This document shows, piece by piece, positions 19,956-31,924 of a stretch of DNA of 64,000 bases. Below the pieces are notes generated by a model. The model was not told the DNA's origin and made no database searches. It worked only from the letters and a program-made list of their open reading frames with translations. Origin of the DNA: Blastobasis lacticolella (Eukaryota > Arthropoda > Insecta > Lepidoptera > Blastobasidae); contig LR990043.1 of the NCBI GenBank assembly GCA_905147135.1, forward strand, positions 17,857,584-17,921,583, read 5' to 3'. Within the stretch, counting starts at the first letter, position 1. Each line of letters opens with the position of its first letter. The position numbers were made by a program, and so were the translations under genes.

Positions 19956-20115
19956 CAATAATATAGTGTGTGGAACCAATCAACAACATCCGGGAGTCGC
20001 AAATGTGCTTTGATTTTTCCGTGATTTGTGTTTGCAATAGTTATGAATGGCTAGCGGTACCCGACGGTATTTATCCGCAGTGCTACGAAAAACTCTGTTG
20101 ACTTTCAACTTTTCC

Positions 20116-20371
20116 GCGGGCAGGATGAAGAAGAATCCTATTATTTTTCTGGAAACAAATGTGAACCGTGGCAGTTGGCACCCAAGAATAATGTAGCTTC
20201 CTTTAATTTGCGAAATTGATTCAATAGTTTCGAACATCACCAAAACAAACTGAAGTATGAAATTAATATACAAACTCTTGAGTTTCGGAAATTAAAGGAA
20301 GTGACATTATCCATGGGTGCTACGGTTCAGTTTTGTTCACAGAAAAATAATAGGATTCTTCTTCATCCCGC
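20116..20371. mobile_element. Foldback element with about 90 bp inverted arms
   Basis: Left arm: GGATGAAGAAGAATCCTATT, ATTTTTCTG, GAACCGTGGCA, ATAATGTAGCTTCCTTTAAT. The right arm is the reverse complement (ATTAAAGGAAGTGACATTAT, CAGAAAAATAATAGGATTC, TTCTTCATCCCGC). About 256 bp, non-coding; no relatives seen in the window. Confidence 0.8.
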
Positions 20372-20997
20372 TTACCACTCAAGCGTCCCAGGTGTATAAA
20401 AATTTGACTGCTCGTTTGGCCGAACCACACATCGGAAAATATATAGGTACCGCAAGCATCTACCACTACTTCGAGAATCCCTTCTGCATTTATACCCTTA
20501 AATATAAGTATATAGATAGGTATCTTAGTAAGTACAAGAACTTAATAGTACGTCCAAGTAGACTCATCACTAATTGGCATGATATGACGACGACGTCATA
20601 ATGTCGTCACAATAGTCGAGTTAACGTAGCTTGGATACCACGAAATCGTTACATTTTAAGAACATCCTGCTACAAATGCTAAAATTACATCATTCATCAT
20701 TGACGTTGACAGTAATTTCTTGGTTTCATTTGATTTATTTTCATTAAAAAAATGTATGTCTCTTTAATTAGAAATTATTACAGTATTAAATATTGACAAT
20801 GTTGTTTTCAATTATAGTCGTCGTAACGTTACGTAAGTTACGTATGCCCATTGTCGTATGCTGGGGCCCTACCACCACCTCATGGGCCCAAACCAACCTT
20901 ACCTGCTCGTAGTCCGCTGCCAGAAGTGGAGAAGGAAGACTAGGACCGAGTTTGATCGTTAGGATGATGATCATACCCGTATGTCGAAGCGTAAGTA
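20372..20997. other. Intergenic, nothing recognised
   Basis: AT-rich, several short frames without signature. GTAACGTTACGTAAGTTACG near 20823 is a run of ACGT-type repeats only. Confidence 0.4.
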
Positions 20998-21250
20998 TCT
21001 ATTATATAATATACTAGTAGACCCGCAGCGACTTTGTTTGCGTACACCTACTTTAACTTAACCTACCCTGTTTTCTTGTTTATAAACCTTCTGTTTGAAT
21101 CACTCTATCTATTGTTGAAAACCGCATTAAAATCCGTTGCGCAGTTTAAAAGTTTAAAGCGTACATATATACATACATAGATTCCTACACACGGCGGAAA
21201 GCGACTTTGTTTTATACTATGTATAGATTATCCGAGTACTAAGGAGATTG
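20998..21250 (+). repeat. Dispersed non-coding repeat (GCGACTTTGTTTGCGTAC type)
   Basis: ACTAGTAGACCCGCAGCGAC, TTGAATCACTCTATCTATTG and ACCGCATTAAAATCCGTTGC recur reversed at 50710-50995 (GCAACGGATTTTAATGCGGT, AATAGATAGAGTGATTCAA, GTACGCGAACGAAGTCGCG). Ends of this kind are very common in lepidopteran genomes; the class (Helitron-like or other) is not decided here. Confidence 0.65.
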
Positions 21251-21827
21251 AATGATAACAATGGAGACGGAGTGAGTGAACAATCCGAAGTCAGAATAGT
21301 CGTTTATTTCAAAATCGATCCCTCTTACTTCTGAATGACTTGGTCAGCAAAGCGCTCGAGGAATGTAGCATCCGTAAACAGAAATAAACACAATACAGGT
21401 ATATACTTTATATACTTATGTAGCGATCAAGTCTCGTGACTTTAATTAAGCACGCATGCGCTCCATAATGAAGTGAATAACATCTACTTACTTTTGCAAT
21501 TGCCATAGCAATAAATACACATGCGTATGACCCTGACTTCGTTTGCGCAATATCTATATATCGAGATACAATGTAGGCTTTACCAAAGTAAACACTGAAC
21601 GTTCAGCTGTTTCGGCGTGATTGTGGAACACACTTTCAATCCATACAAACATCAAACCGCTGTTGCGTTGCCCCGCTTGCACCAAATTCTCAAACACATT
21701 TCAGCTGATTTTAAACAAAAAACTTCATACAAAACAACGTTAAATGTCATTCTCGGACAAACGGCCAAGTCTCGAAGACGATGTAGATAAAAATAAGAAT
21801 AGTTCTTACTTAGTCATTTTCGCGTCA
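21251..21827. other. Intergenic with one repeat scrap
   Basis: 21665-21755 (CTTGCACCAAATTCTC, ACAAAAAACTTCATACAAAA, CGTTAAATGTCATTCTC) is the reverse of 39520-39590. The rest is unassigned. Confidence 0.45.
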
Positions 21828-21942
21828 AGAACTTCGGTGGCCGAGTAGTAGTAGTAAGCGAGAGGTACTGGGTTCGAATCCCACTGTGGCAGCCACGTAC
21901 TAATGATTATATTCTGAGTTATGTACATTAGTTGAATATGTT
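21828..21942 (+). mobile_element. tRNA-headed SINE, 5' head (plus copy)
   Basis: TTCGGTGGCCGAGTAGT, TACTGGGTTCGAATCCCAC (B box), GAGTTATGTACATTAGTTGA. Truncated after the head and followed within 10 bp by an oppositely oriented copy. Confidence 0.75.
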
Positions 21943-21949
21943 GACACTG

Positions 21950-22011
21950 GAGATCGAAATCGGTCCTCTCGATTACGAGTCGTACCTGCTAGCCATTGGG
22001 CTACCGACGCT
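21950..22011 (-). mobile_element. tRNA-headed SINE, 5' head fragment (minus copy)
   Basis: CTCTCGATTACGAGTCG, CTAGCCATTGGGCTACCGAC corresponds to the reverse of the A-box half seen at 48800-48844. The pair 21828-22011 therefore forms an inverted arrangement. Confidence 0.6.
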
Positions 22012-22310
22012 ACAAAATATATGTAGGTACTTAAAAGCATCTATTATAATTACAAAATTAATGTAGTACTAGAAACTCTTACAGAAATTTCGCGGGTATT
22101 TCCGTGTTCCGGGAAATCCTCCAAGTAGCGGATCTCTAAGAAAAATTGTTGATGAAATTATGAAATGTAGGATATTCTGTCGGATGATAACAATATTTCA
22201 ATAGAAATTTGCGCATTGCTGGCAACCTGGCCAGGATCTGTCACGTTTCATTGTTGTGTTCAAGAGTGTTGTCTTAGACAATAACATATGGACTAAGATC
22301 CCGCAATATG

Positions 22311-22664
22311 ATATCTCCCCTCATCTGTTATTAAAAAAACTCGTGCATTATACGAAAGAATATTACTTAATTAAGAAAATAATATATGGGTTGCCTACTC
22401 TCACACTGTGAGGTTAGGTACTATCTGTGAGGTTGCCACGGAAACGATCTACCCTCATCTGTTATGTAATTGAGTTATTTGTCAAATAAAAAGGAATTTC
22501 TTTCCCCTATCTAACAATATATGGTTGCCTAGGCTAAACTTGGTCAGAACGGAAATATCGGGGTACATTAATAAAATAAATGAATGAAAATAAATTTTTT
22601 TGTTGGTTGATTAATATTCTTTCGTAAAATGCTCTATTTTTTTAATAACAGATGAGGAAAGATA
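22311..22664. mobile_element. MITE-like element with about 54 bp inverted ends
   Basis: ATATCTCCCCTCATCTGTTA and TTAAAAAAACTCGTGCATT, ACGAAAGAATATTA at the left are inverted at the right as TTAATATTCTTTCGTAAAAT, GCTCTATTTTTTTAATAAC, AGATGAGGAAAGATA. The CCTCATCTGTTATG block also occurs once internally (about 22453). Non-coding. Confidence 0.75.
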
Positions 22665-24480
22665 CTTTAATGTGCCGGATCTCCTACTATTCTAATAGCT
22701 GTTGTACGTTGACAGCAGCCGCAAGCCTGTGAAATAGACTTTGTTTTGTTATGCGTTTTCCTCAAAATTCGTCATCATCATCTAAAGGTGAATCGGGCCA
22801 TATTAATTAGATAGGCATTGCAAGAAAAATGCGTAAACAATGTACGATCATGAACCTAATCGCCATTTACGTATAGCTGATTCCGGGAACCAAAAGGTAA
22901 AAAATATTATATTTCACACCTAAAACAATTCACTATATCTAAATATAGATATCAAGTTGTACGAATTATTAAATTTCAGTGTATGGGTACAGTTTATTCA
23001 GAAATCTAAATGACCACCTTACTGTGAAACAAAGCACGGTGTTTTATTTTAATATTTGTTACTAATTTTATTTTAAACGCTTGTCGAAAAAAAAGGGTGT
23101 TATAAGTTTAACATGTGTATCTGTGGCTTTGTGTATCTGTCTGTGGCATCGTAGCTCCCGAACGGATGGACCGATTTGGATGCGGTTTCTCTATTTGAAA
23201 GTCAATTTAATTGAGATGGTTCTTAGCTTTGTTTCATTAAAATCAGATTTGTAGTTTGAAAAATTTTAGGGTTAAAGTAAACTTGGTCGGGGGTAAACCC
23301 ACTTTTTCTGTAGCATAGGTTATTTGTACTACTAAAGAGATAAACAAGCAACAAACTAAGGTTCAATTTCACAAAATTTCGTAAATGTGAGAAATTTAAA
23401 TTAACGTGCCTCGATCATCAATGCGGTGGCAGTTTTGGTATGCTGGTCGTTGGTGATGGATAGTCTGTAATTTATTAGCGTTTGTAATAACAATTAACTA
23501 TACCTATTTAAAATTTTATTTGTCAGCTACCAGCTACGGGTCCCATGAAGACAAATTAGCTTGTTCTCGATTAGGTGCGATCGAGCAAAATATAATGCTC
23601 ATGGAATGAGGTGCATTTTTTATCACTTATATAAATAATTTGAATATTAAAGCTAATATAATTAGGGGTCGCTCCGCTTTCCAAAAGGCGTGATACGAAT
23701 ATGGAACTGATTCTATGAGCTCTGAATGAGTTAGGTAGGGTCCTAATTTAAGTAATCTAATGGCAATAACCTCCGGTTTCGTAGGAGAGGCCCAAAGTGA
23801 TGACGATGTTGAATCGATGGTTCTTTATGACCTGTCTGTATGCAAAGCGACGCGTTTTGATAGAGCCTCGTGTAACCTATGCTTATTCGACTGTGCGTAG
23901 GCACTCTGAACTCAGTAGTAGAGTCAAAACTCAGTGCCTCCTCGCCACTGTAGATCCTAGCTATTAAACAAGATTTGAGCATTGGGAACGTGACCCATCA
24001 AGTTCGAAAAATGCCATAACCTAAACTCCGTGATCCGGTTCACTCCAAAAAGGTTCAAAATTCTGCGCACAGACTGCGTATGCCAGTAATCAGGTATCCG
24101 CCATTGGTCGAAATAACTATCGCGGATCTCGCGTTTTTGCCCACATTCCTGAGCATACTCGTGAATATTGACCATGCGTCGGAGTTGTTCTAACTGTTAC
24201 TCTGTTCCGGGTTTAGAATAGGGTGGTGGCATGACACTGAATATTTATTTATTTAAAAACACAACAACACAATTGGCGAACACAACGAATATATCAAAAT
24301 TTTTAACAAAAATAGCAAATAAAAAATTAGAAATCAGTTTAAATTTTTAAGTACGTGTTAGAGATTGGCTTTGTTGTTTCTCCCACGGCGTTTATCGAGT
24401 ATTTTAATGGCGAGACGTCACAGTCCGTCATCGTTATATAGGAAATAGTGGGCCCGGCGCCATTTGGTTCGCGTTTCGTC
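22665..24480. other. Intergenic with repeat fragments
   Basis: 23110-23300 (GTGTATCTGTCTGTGGCATC, GTAGCTCCCGAACGGATGG) is a common dispersed repeat, matched in reverse at 34010-34135. 23660-23735 (GGGGTCGCTCCGCTTTCC, AAAAGGCGTGATACGAAT) is a scrap of the foldback family at 38546 and 47965. 23757-23812 (GGCAATAACCTCCGGTTTCG, TAGGAGAGGCCC) is an RTE-derived SINE scrap. I see no gene. Confidence 0.55.
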
Positions 24481-24546
24481 CTACCCCTACCTTACCCTAC
24501 ACCTACACCACACCTACCCTACACCAACACCTACCCTAAACCTACG
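24481..24546. repeat. Degenerate CCTAC-rich simple repeat
   Basis: CTACCCCTACCTTACCCTAC, ACCTACACCACACCTACCC and further variants; imperfect units of 5-6 bp. It is not the (TTAGG)n insect telomere repeat. Confidence 0.7.
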
Positions 24547-24894
24547 TCACATTTTTTCTATTTCCTACAAACAAATCTTGTCCTTGAAAATACAAACCCA
24601 ATAAAAAAGAAGTAGTTTTGAAATTATGCGCGAACATGCAACATTTTGAGCACTTGAAAATTTTTCAAAATTATTTTATAAAAATTCAAAATTCTTTATT
24701 GAGTAGGACATTACATCTCTTTCAATCGTCAAAGAGAAGAGGGTATGAAAGTAGCAAAGAAACACGCAGTGACATGTTGGCCACCCCAGGACCTGAGCAC
24801 ATCCACCCCACGCCGACAACAGCCGGACCGTGTCAGACAATACCAGACAGAGCCGGACCGCGGGTTATATTAATGCAATTTTCCTAAGGATCTC

Positions 24895-25072
24895 AAAATT
24901 TTTTAAAGATAAAATATAACCTACGAGTATGTTACTGGCTGATAATAATTTAATTTGGCTAAAAAAATTCTATAGGTGAAAATTTTAAAATGGGTTTAGA
25001 AATTTTTGAGTTTATCCATTAGAAACATACAAACAATCAAATCTTTCCTCTTTATAATATTAGTATAGATTT
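24895..25072 (+). repeat. 3' end of family E dispersed repeat
   Basis: Ends AATCTTTCCTCTTTATAATA TTAGTATAGAT, the same terminus as 55900-55940 and similar to 49680-49712 and 3230-3260. Confidence 0.6.
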
Positions 25073-26714
25073 CAGGCAGGGGAAAATCTATTTAAGTAAA
25101 TCGTTCGATAAAAACAATGAAAGAAAATTAAGTGTACACCCCTAGCTTAACGATGACAGGCAATGCGCGCTTAAGTATATGCAATCATTTGAATATTGAA
25201 GTTAAACAATAAAAGTTTTTATTTGTAAGTCTTCATTCATTAAAGTATTCAAGTTTGTCTGTTTGTGTGCACCGAACCGCTATCAAACAAACTAATAGTG
25301 TTACACTTAATAATCTATTTCAAATTATTTTCCAAGATAACTCTCCATTCGCCTATATGTCTTTTCCAACTCTATATGAAAATTTTACATCTCTTCTCGT
25401 GTAACACTCTATTACAATATAAAACCAAATTAAAACATTTTTAAAAACCCGCGGCGGCAAAAATCGGCGTAATTTGTATGCAAGAACCCGCATATGAATC
25501 GGTTTAGTTATTGCTGAGAAATCCATAAATGCCAACTTATTAGGGCTGCCGCAGCGCCCCCTGGTTGTCTACTGACATAAAACATGTTTAAGAACATGCT
25601 CTGAAATAATATGTTTTAAATACAAAAAACCGCAACGAACTTGGCCCAGTAGTTTTCGAGAAAAATTGTAACAGATATACATACCGATACACAAACGCAC
25701 AAACAACCTCAAACCCGCATATACCGCCTCCGTTCCGTTCCGTCCATCATTTTGTTTTTTTTTGCGCCCAACGCAAAGGAAATGGGCACCCTCCGGTATA
25801 GCGGTTGGGAGGGAGGAGGTGAACTCTCATGAGTACCAGCCCTGATAAAAAATCTTTTATAGCAAGCACAAGCCAGAAATTCATGAAATTCAAAGAATTG
25901 TGGAAAATTCATGAGAAGCCTTTTGGCTTTTCATGAATTTTCCACTATTTTAGACGCCAGTAATTGCGCTGTTTCGTAAATGAGCCAGTCTATTCACGAG
26001 AAGCTTAGTGCTCCTAGTATCAACTTAAATACGGTTACATTTTTGGTCACATTAGATTAGCTACAGCTGTCTTTCAGACAATGGTCTTTCCTGTGCCACT
26101 AGGCGGAGTTGCGAAAGAAAAAAGCTCATACATTCAAAATGGATCCTCGCTAATTGATTTACTGTATGTTTAGAACAGAGACCGCACAGTTATAAGCAAT
26201 TCTGCATTCCTCGTCGCAAGGGGAGTTACCTTGTTTGATTAATAAAAGTTAAAATCAGTATAAACCTCCTATTAAGCCTTCAGCGGGATACGATATCTGT
26301 TAACAGGCAAACGTTATTATGTTGACATTTACATTTGCCAGATACCAACATCAAGCTGGCAATTAGAATCGTTGTGCGATCTCATGGTACCCAACCGGAA
26401 CTCTTATACGTACAGGTGTTTACACATTCATCATGCTGGCAATGTCAATGATATCCACCACATTACCTACATTGATTGCTATGTTTACCCACAGTCGGAG
26501 GGCACGTGTATGGATGATTGAATTCAATATTTGCAATCAGTGGGTTAGCGTAATTGTTGTTGCATTTGTGCTTGTAAGTAATTATAATGCATCTGTTTCA
26601 TCTTGTGTCTTGGAGGATGCGAACTCTACGCTTTATCTAAATTCATTTTTGACAACTAATTAAATTAAGGTATTTAATGTACATAGGTACATAAATAGTT
26701 AGACATTAGCCGTA
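25073..26714. other. Intergenic, mostly unassigned
   Basis: 25590-25690 contains another dispersed-repeat 3' part (GGCCCAGTAGTTTTCGAGA). A perfect-looking hairpin is at 25900-25945. No gene. Confidence 0.45.
25900..25945. repeat. Hairpin, 21 bp arms, 4 nt loop
   Basis: GTGGAAAATTCATGAGAAGC(C) at 25900-25920 is inverted as GGCTTTTCATGAATTTTCCA(C) at 25925-25945 with one mismatch; loop TTTT. A related ATTCATGAAATTC lies just upstream, at 25878. Confidence 0.85.
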
Positions 26715-26900
26715 TCTTGTATTTTTTTTTTTAATTATAATAGTCAGACATTTGACCGCCATCTCACCTGTTGGTAAGTGACGATGCGTCCGAAAATGGA
26801 GCATGCCCGTCTTGGAACAGCCTATTCCTGTAGCCTTGGGGCATCCAGATTATATTGATCAGGCAACGCGTTCCACTCCTACACGTAGTACTACTCCTAC
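26715..26900 (-). repeat. Family D-like retroelement scrap
   Basis: A T-rich start followed by GACCGCCATCTCACCTG, TTGGTAAGTGACGATGCG and CAGCCTATTCCTGTAGCC, in the style of a reversed 3' end with its A-tail on the minus strand. No coding part. Confidence 0.4.
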
Positions 26901-27189
26901 ATGAAAGTAACCTGACTGACTGTAAGTAAGTATTCAGGATCTAATCAACGATATTTCCGTATTTATAGCGTTTTATAGTCTCCGCTGGCTGCAGCCGCCG
27001 CGCCTAGCTTGTCCTTGAGCATGTCCGTCTTGGAACAAATATTATCTTAACAAATTTTATAATGTTGTTGAATATGGCCCATTGTAAATTTTCAAAAATG
27101 GTTACAGTTTACAATGCAGGCTCACCCCAACTAAAGCCTCTTTGGCCACCTTCATAAGCTTGTCGTCAAACAATTGACAGTCTGCTATC

Positions 27190-27320
27190 TTATTATTTTT
27201 TTTTATTGCCTAGTGCACGGATGGACGGTCTACCTGATGGAAAGCGGCTACCGTCGTCCAGGTCCGTGGTACCTAAGTCCAGGTCCGTGGTACCTAAGAT
27301 ACGGTGCCGGCCTTTGAGGT
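27190..27320 (-). repeat. Family D repeat fragment with 21 bp x 2 tandem duplication
   Basis: TTTTTTTTATTGCCTAGTGC, GACGGTCTACCTGATGGAAAG, GGCTACCGTCGTCC match family D in reverse. CCAGGTCCGTGGTACCTAAG is duplicated in tandem (27258-27278, 27279-27299). Confidence 0.65.
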
Positions 27321-27708
27321 ACCTGTAGACATGCATTTTGAATAGTTTCATGTTATAGTTCTTACATAGATGACCAAACAAACAAATCTAGTCATGTTGT
27401 ATAACTGTACCCATAACCGATGTGTGTTCACCCCATCCGCAAAGTCACGGACGTGGTACTGACCTTTGAAAAGGATTCTGCACAATGTTATCAGCTAACA
27501 ATGACTGCGCACCGTTACGATGCGTGGGCGCATAAGAGCGCGGTTACTCACACGGCGGCCGATTGATCGTGAGTGGATCGCTCGGTGTGAAAAGGATATG
27601 CTATGGTAGTGTACATGTGTATGCTACTATGTAGTATACAAAAATGAACAGATAGTTATGGTCACAACAGATATATCACCTTATTCCCCTGTTGGAAGTT
27701 CAGTTTTA

Positions 27709-27890
27709 TAAATAAATAAATAAATAAATAAAAATCGTTTATTACATCTATCTCACACATGGCACAGTACATTAGGTCATAATACACTTACAAGAAACTT
27801 CGTTACCTGTGCCATAAGGAGATGTGCAACGGGGCCACACTCAGCATAAGCCACGGCTGACGCCATGGCGCTGGTTTTCAGTGTGCCCCT
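27709..27890 (-). repeat. (AAAT)n-tipped minus-strand repeat
   Basis: AAATAAATAAATAAATAAA at 27709-27733, then TCGTTTATTACATCTATCTC and a GC-richer body (GGGGCCACACTCAGCATAAG). Likely a retroelement 3' fragment. Confidence 0.45.
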
Positions 27891-30298
27891 CAGTGAAGCT
27901 TTGACATACCTACAGTGTAGTTTTCAATTTTGTTTTCAAATTTGTGGTACAGTCATATATACCTACAACTTTTTGAATTTCTAGAAGTTATGTATACCCA
28001 TTTAGCTGGAACCGGTATAAAAATAAACTCAGCAAAATAAGGATTAGGGAAAGCTAAATACCCATCACATGCCATTTCCGGGCTGTACGCATACGGGCTT
28101 GCTTCCGTGGGTTTTACCCTAATTTCCCCACATATGACCCAGGGGTGGTGTCAATCGTGTTCTCTTCAGCAATGGCTGGCCAAGTGTCGCAGCTCCTTAA
28201 ACTAAGCCGCACCGCCTTGAATCCTGTCTAATAACCTGATTGTATCCATAACTGATGTGTTCTTATCCCATACATTCACAGAGTGAATTCGGGATCATTA
28301 ATGATGAAACTCGTTTTACCTATTACGAGGAAGGTTATAAATTCAAGTCACACATGACACCAACATTTAAATCTGATAGCTTAATCTAATTTCGAAAATA
28401 GACGATATTCGTAGATATCTCGTTTTGGAAGCATAGATTTTTGAAGCAGCTGGCGACATTCAGACATGTAAAATATCCGTTCCGCAGGTGTAGTTGGCGA
28501 TCGCCGTTCGACTTTTGTTTTTATGTAGATTTCTGCGATTTAGGTATTTATGGTATTAAAATTGAAAAACAGTCTGCCACACACAGTATGATTTATCTGT
28601 GATAATTTTCAGGATTCCCTTGTATAAGTGAATTATTTGGATACCCTTTCAAAGTATATCGGCCAGCCCACTGTTAGATGACCCTCTATCACATAAAGTT
28701 GACGGATTTGCTCTAATCTCGAGTCTTGGAGAGTGGGCTGAAGCTGCTCTATGGAGGTCCTTGCTGATCTGGCACGGCACGGCACTGGATCGTGAGTATG
28801 ATCCGGTATGAGCGGTGAATTTCTGCTTCAGTCAGGCTCCGCTTTCCTGCTCTTTATTCTCCACTTGGCCCGATCTTCGGCACCCTCCCGTCATAAGCCG
28901 CTGGCTCTCGCATTCTACTTGGCGATTTCAATCTATCGTTTCGTAGGCCTTCTGCTCTCTTTCCTCATACCGGCAGGTTTAAGACCAAACTAGCGCAGGC
29001 GAGCCTATTTCTCGCTATCGGAAAGTATTAGAGGTACCTATGATAGTTTAATTCGAGTCTAGATTATTTTAGAACATACATGAGTACTATATAGAACGCA
29101 TTAGAGGCCGTACGCAATTGTGTCAAGAGCAATAGTTATTTATTGTTTGATGCATATGGTATTCTGTATTTATAGATTTAAAATAGATGACTCAGAAAAC
29201 ATACATGGTTGCACACACAGTAAAATAAATAGCGTCGTGCAAAGTAACGGGAGGTTGCATTTGTACTCGTTGTCTCTATTCTCTATATCACCTATATAGT
29301 TAACAGTTTTATTCAGTCTAGAGCAGAGTTTCTCAACTTTAAGGCTCCATTTAACTCATGTTACCAAATAGCTGCGAATTCCTAATAAAAAGCACCTGTC
29401 TAGCTGCCCAAAAAAAATTAAAATACAAAAAAAAAAAAAATTAAAGACCTGTCCCGTTCGTGAAGTACAAATTCTGCATTTATTTCAGCATACACGGTTA
29501 AGGCATTTGCCGCAACCAATTAATGCAGAAGAGGAAATTCAACCATGCTTCCAAGCCAAATCAATGTTCAACGTCGTTTGAATCTAAGCCATTAAACAAA
29601 TTTTAAATCTTTATAGTAACCACATTTAAAATTCAGCGCATCAATGATCAATCGCAGCCACAAGAAATCTGTAATAGCAGTAAAGTGGCGTTTAAGTATA
29701 ATTACGTCGATAAGTACTTATGGATTTCCCAATTGTCGTCATACAATTTCTTCAACTAAAACACAAACACTACGTAAAAACCATTTGAAGTTCATAAAAA
29801 ATACTTACACTACTCGTACGTATATCATGTAAAAAACAGAATATCCTGCACGAATTAATTAACAATAAATACTAATGAATATATATTAACAAGCTACAGG
29901 TTGTCCATCGACAAAATAAACATATCAATAATAATTAATAGGAACATTGTATCCGCTACTAAATTAATAATTGATTGAGTTTGGAACCGGTCACTTGCGA
30001 ATGAGTTTACCTAAGGTCGTATTAGTGTCGACAAATAATTATTGATAGATTTAGATATAGATTTTGAGAAACTCGATTCTGGTTCATTATGAAGCTAATT
30101 TGTGTTTCGAACTTACCTATATTTGGCACCAATGACGTCTTGGTTTCATTGGTTCATTCATGAGTGGGTAATGTTAGTATTATGCACGAGAACCCCGCAA
30201 TAGGCCACAGTTGGACATGAGACTCTTTCTAATTAGTGCAGGGGTTTGCCCTATCTCCAGGCTCCACGTTCGGCTGGCGTGTGCATTTGCAGCTTTAA
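27891..30298. other. Intergenic, nothing recognised
   Basis: 28080-28260 and 28670-28990 are less AT-rich and may be old repeats, but I can match them to nothing in the window. Frames up to 61 codons carry no signature. Confidence 0.4.
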
Positions 30299-30703
30299 AA
30301 GTCATCACCATCACAGCCCATGGCCTCTCCCATGAAAAAGGAGGTTATTGCCATAATCTCCACGCATGGCAGGCGGGTTGGAGATCGCAGTGTTATAAAT
30401 TGAACGGTAGGACCTAGACCTGCTGGACTGTAAGATGGTTTGATATTAAAAATTTTAAACCGCAGTTTCGTTATTGGCATTGCAACTTTGAATTGTACGA
30501 TTATAACTAAATTGTATTGCTGTAAAACTGTTAGGAAATAAATAAATATAACAATGGAAATCGCTGCTGACCATTTTCCAGCCTATGAACGCTCTAGATC
30601 TTATGCCTCAAAAACATTAGTCGCTTTGTTACGAGACCTACGAGTGTAAGTGGTTGGTACTATTCTTCTCTGCCGGGTTGAATACGGACACCACACGGCC
30701 ATC
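30299..30703 (-). mobile_element. RTE-derived SINE copy split by a 144 bp insertion
   Basis: 30299-30401 (CATCACAGCCCATGGCCTC, GAGGTTATTGCCATAATCTC, GGCAGGCGGGTTGGAGATCG) and 30546-30703 (TATAACAATGG, CAAAAACATTAGTCGC, GTAAGTGGTTGGTACTATTC, ACCACACGGCC) align with the two halves of 50358-50617. Between them, 30402-30545 is foreign and ends in AATAAATAAA. Confidence 0.75.
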
Positions 30704-31059
30704 TGGTGTTCATTGAAAGTACTAACAGAAAATACTGCTGTAGAAAGTTAGGAGGTAGGAGGAGAGTCTAGTTTTGACGCATTCGCGACCCGTCTAGTGT
30801 TGTGGATGTCCATGGGAGGCGGTGAATCAAATTTGGAAATGGTTTGCCACTGACAGCGGTACGCAATCTAGATATAGGGATCGATATCGATAGGCGTTAG
30901 CCATTGCCTGTTAATAGGTATTAGGGTTGGTGCTTTTTAGACATCTTTGACCAATACCTAGAGATGGATTTATGTGAAGCCTTAATATTATGTAATCAAA
31001 TCTAAACATATTCCGAAGTCAAAACTGAATAATGCACTAACCATGGAACTGGAAATAGA
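30704..31059. other. Intergenic, nothing recognised
   Basis: AT-rich; no feature seen. Confidence 0.4.
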
Positions 31060-31924
31060 ATTAACTAAACTCGCCAGAATGTCTATAAAATCCACGTTTA
31101 CGTTATGCGGCATTCAGTAGATTAACTTGAAACTTAGTAGAAATATTCGACAAAAATAAATAAATGAAAAATGCAATTCAACGTTAGAAATTCATCCTTT
31201 AAATGGGGATGGTAATTTGTTTGCAACTTTTTATTACCTCAGCGGATTTACTTGAAACTTTACAAATAATTAAAAGAGGGATTTAAAAATGTTTTGAAAT
31301 TCGTCCCTTAAAACAAGGGGTGGAATTTTGTAATAAAGACTAACTATGAACAATGCACAGTAGAAACCGCTCGACATAGGCGCTTTAAATTTTGCATAGA
31401 GGTTTCTTATGACTTGAGTACTAAATGAGAGTATGGAAATTCATCCCCTAAGGGGTAGGGTATAACTGGGTGAAAATTTCAGTCGATTAACTTGAAACTG
31501 AGTAGTGATTCTTCCAAACAAATAATTAAAAACGTAATTCCATATTTTTATAAATTTGTGCTTTGGTTAGGGAGGTGAAATAGAGGATAGAATTTTGTAA
31601 TATTGACCACTTCTAACACGCTACAGGTGAAACTGCTTTATATGGAACCGTGAAATTTTGCATGGATGTTTCTAATGTTACGTAAATGAGCATTAAAAAG
31701 GGAGTTCTGGAAATTATCCTCCTGGGTGGGCGGAATAGGGGGTGAAAGTTGATGTAGAAGAAAAGGTTCATACCAATATCCACCCCCTGTTTTGGTGTGT
31801 ATTGATATTGTTAAAGGGGTCCGTTTAGAACGGGACCGGGTTGAATAGGTATAGGTATGCATTTGAAATGAATGGGAAAACGTAAAGTGGTCTACGCGGA
31901 CGAAGTCGTGGGCAAAAGCTAGTA
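31060..31924 (-). repeat. Long non-coding dispersed repeat, reversed, with internal diverged repeats
   Basis: On the minus strand it begins CTAGCTTTTGCCCACGACTT and CGTCCGCGTAGACC, a hallmark start of a widespread lepidopteran element. It then shows at least two diverged units containing GAAATTTTGCATGGATGTTT or AAATTTTGCATAGAGGTTTC and GGAAATTCATCCCC-type lines. No ORF. Confidence 0.65.

Noticed and set aside
24481..24546. Telomere-like repeat
   Set aside because: CCTAC-type units are irregular and are not (TTAGG)n or its complement; treated as a simple repeat.
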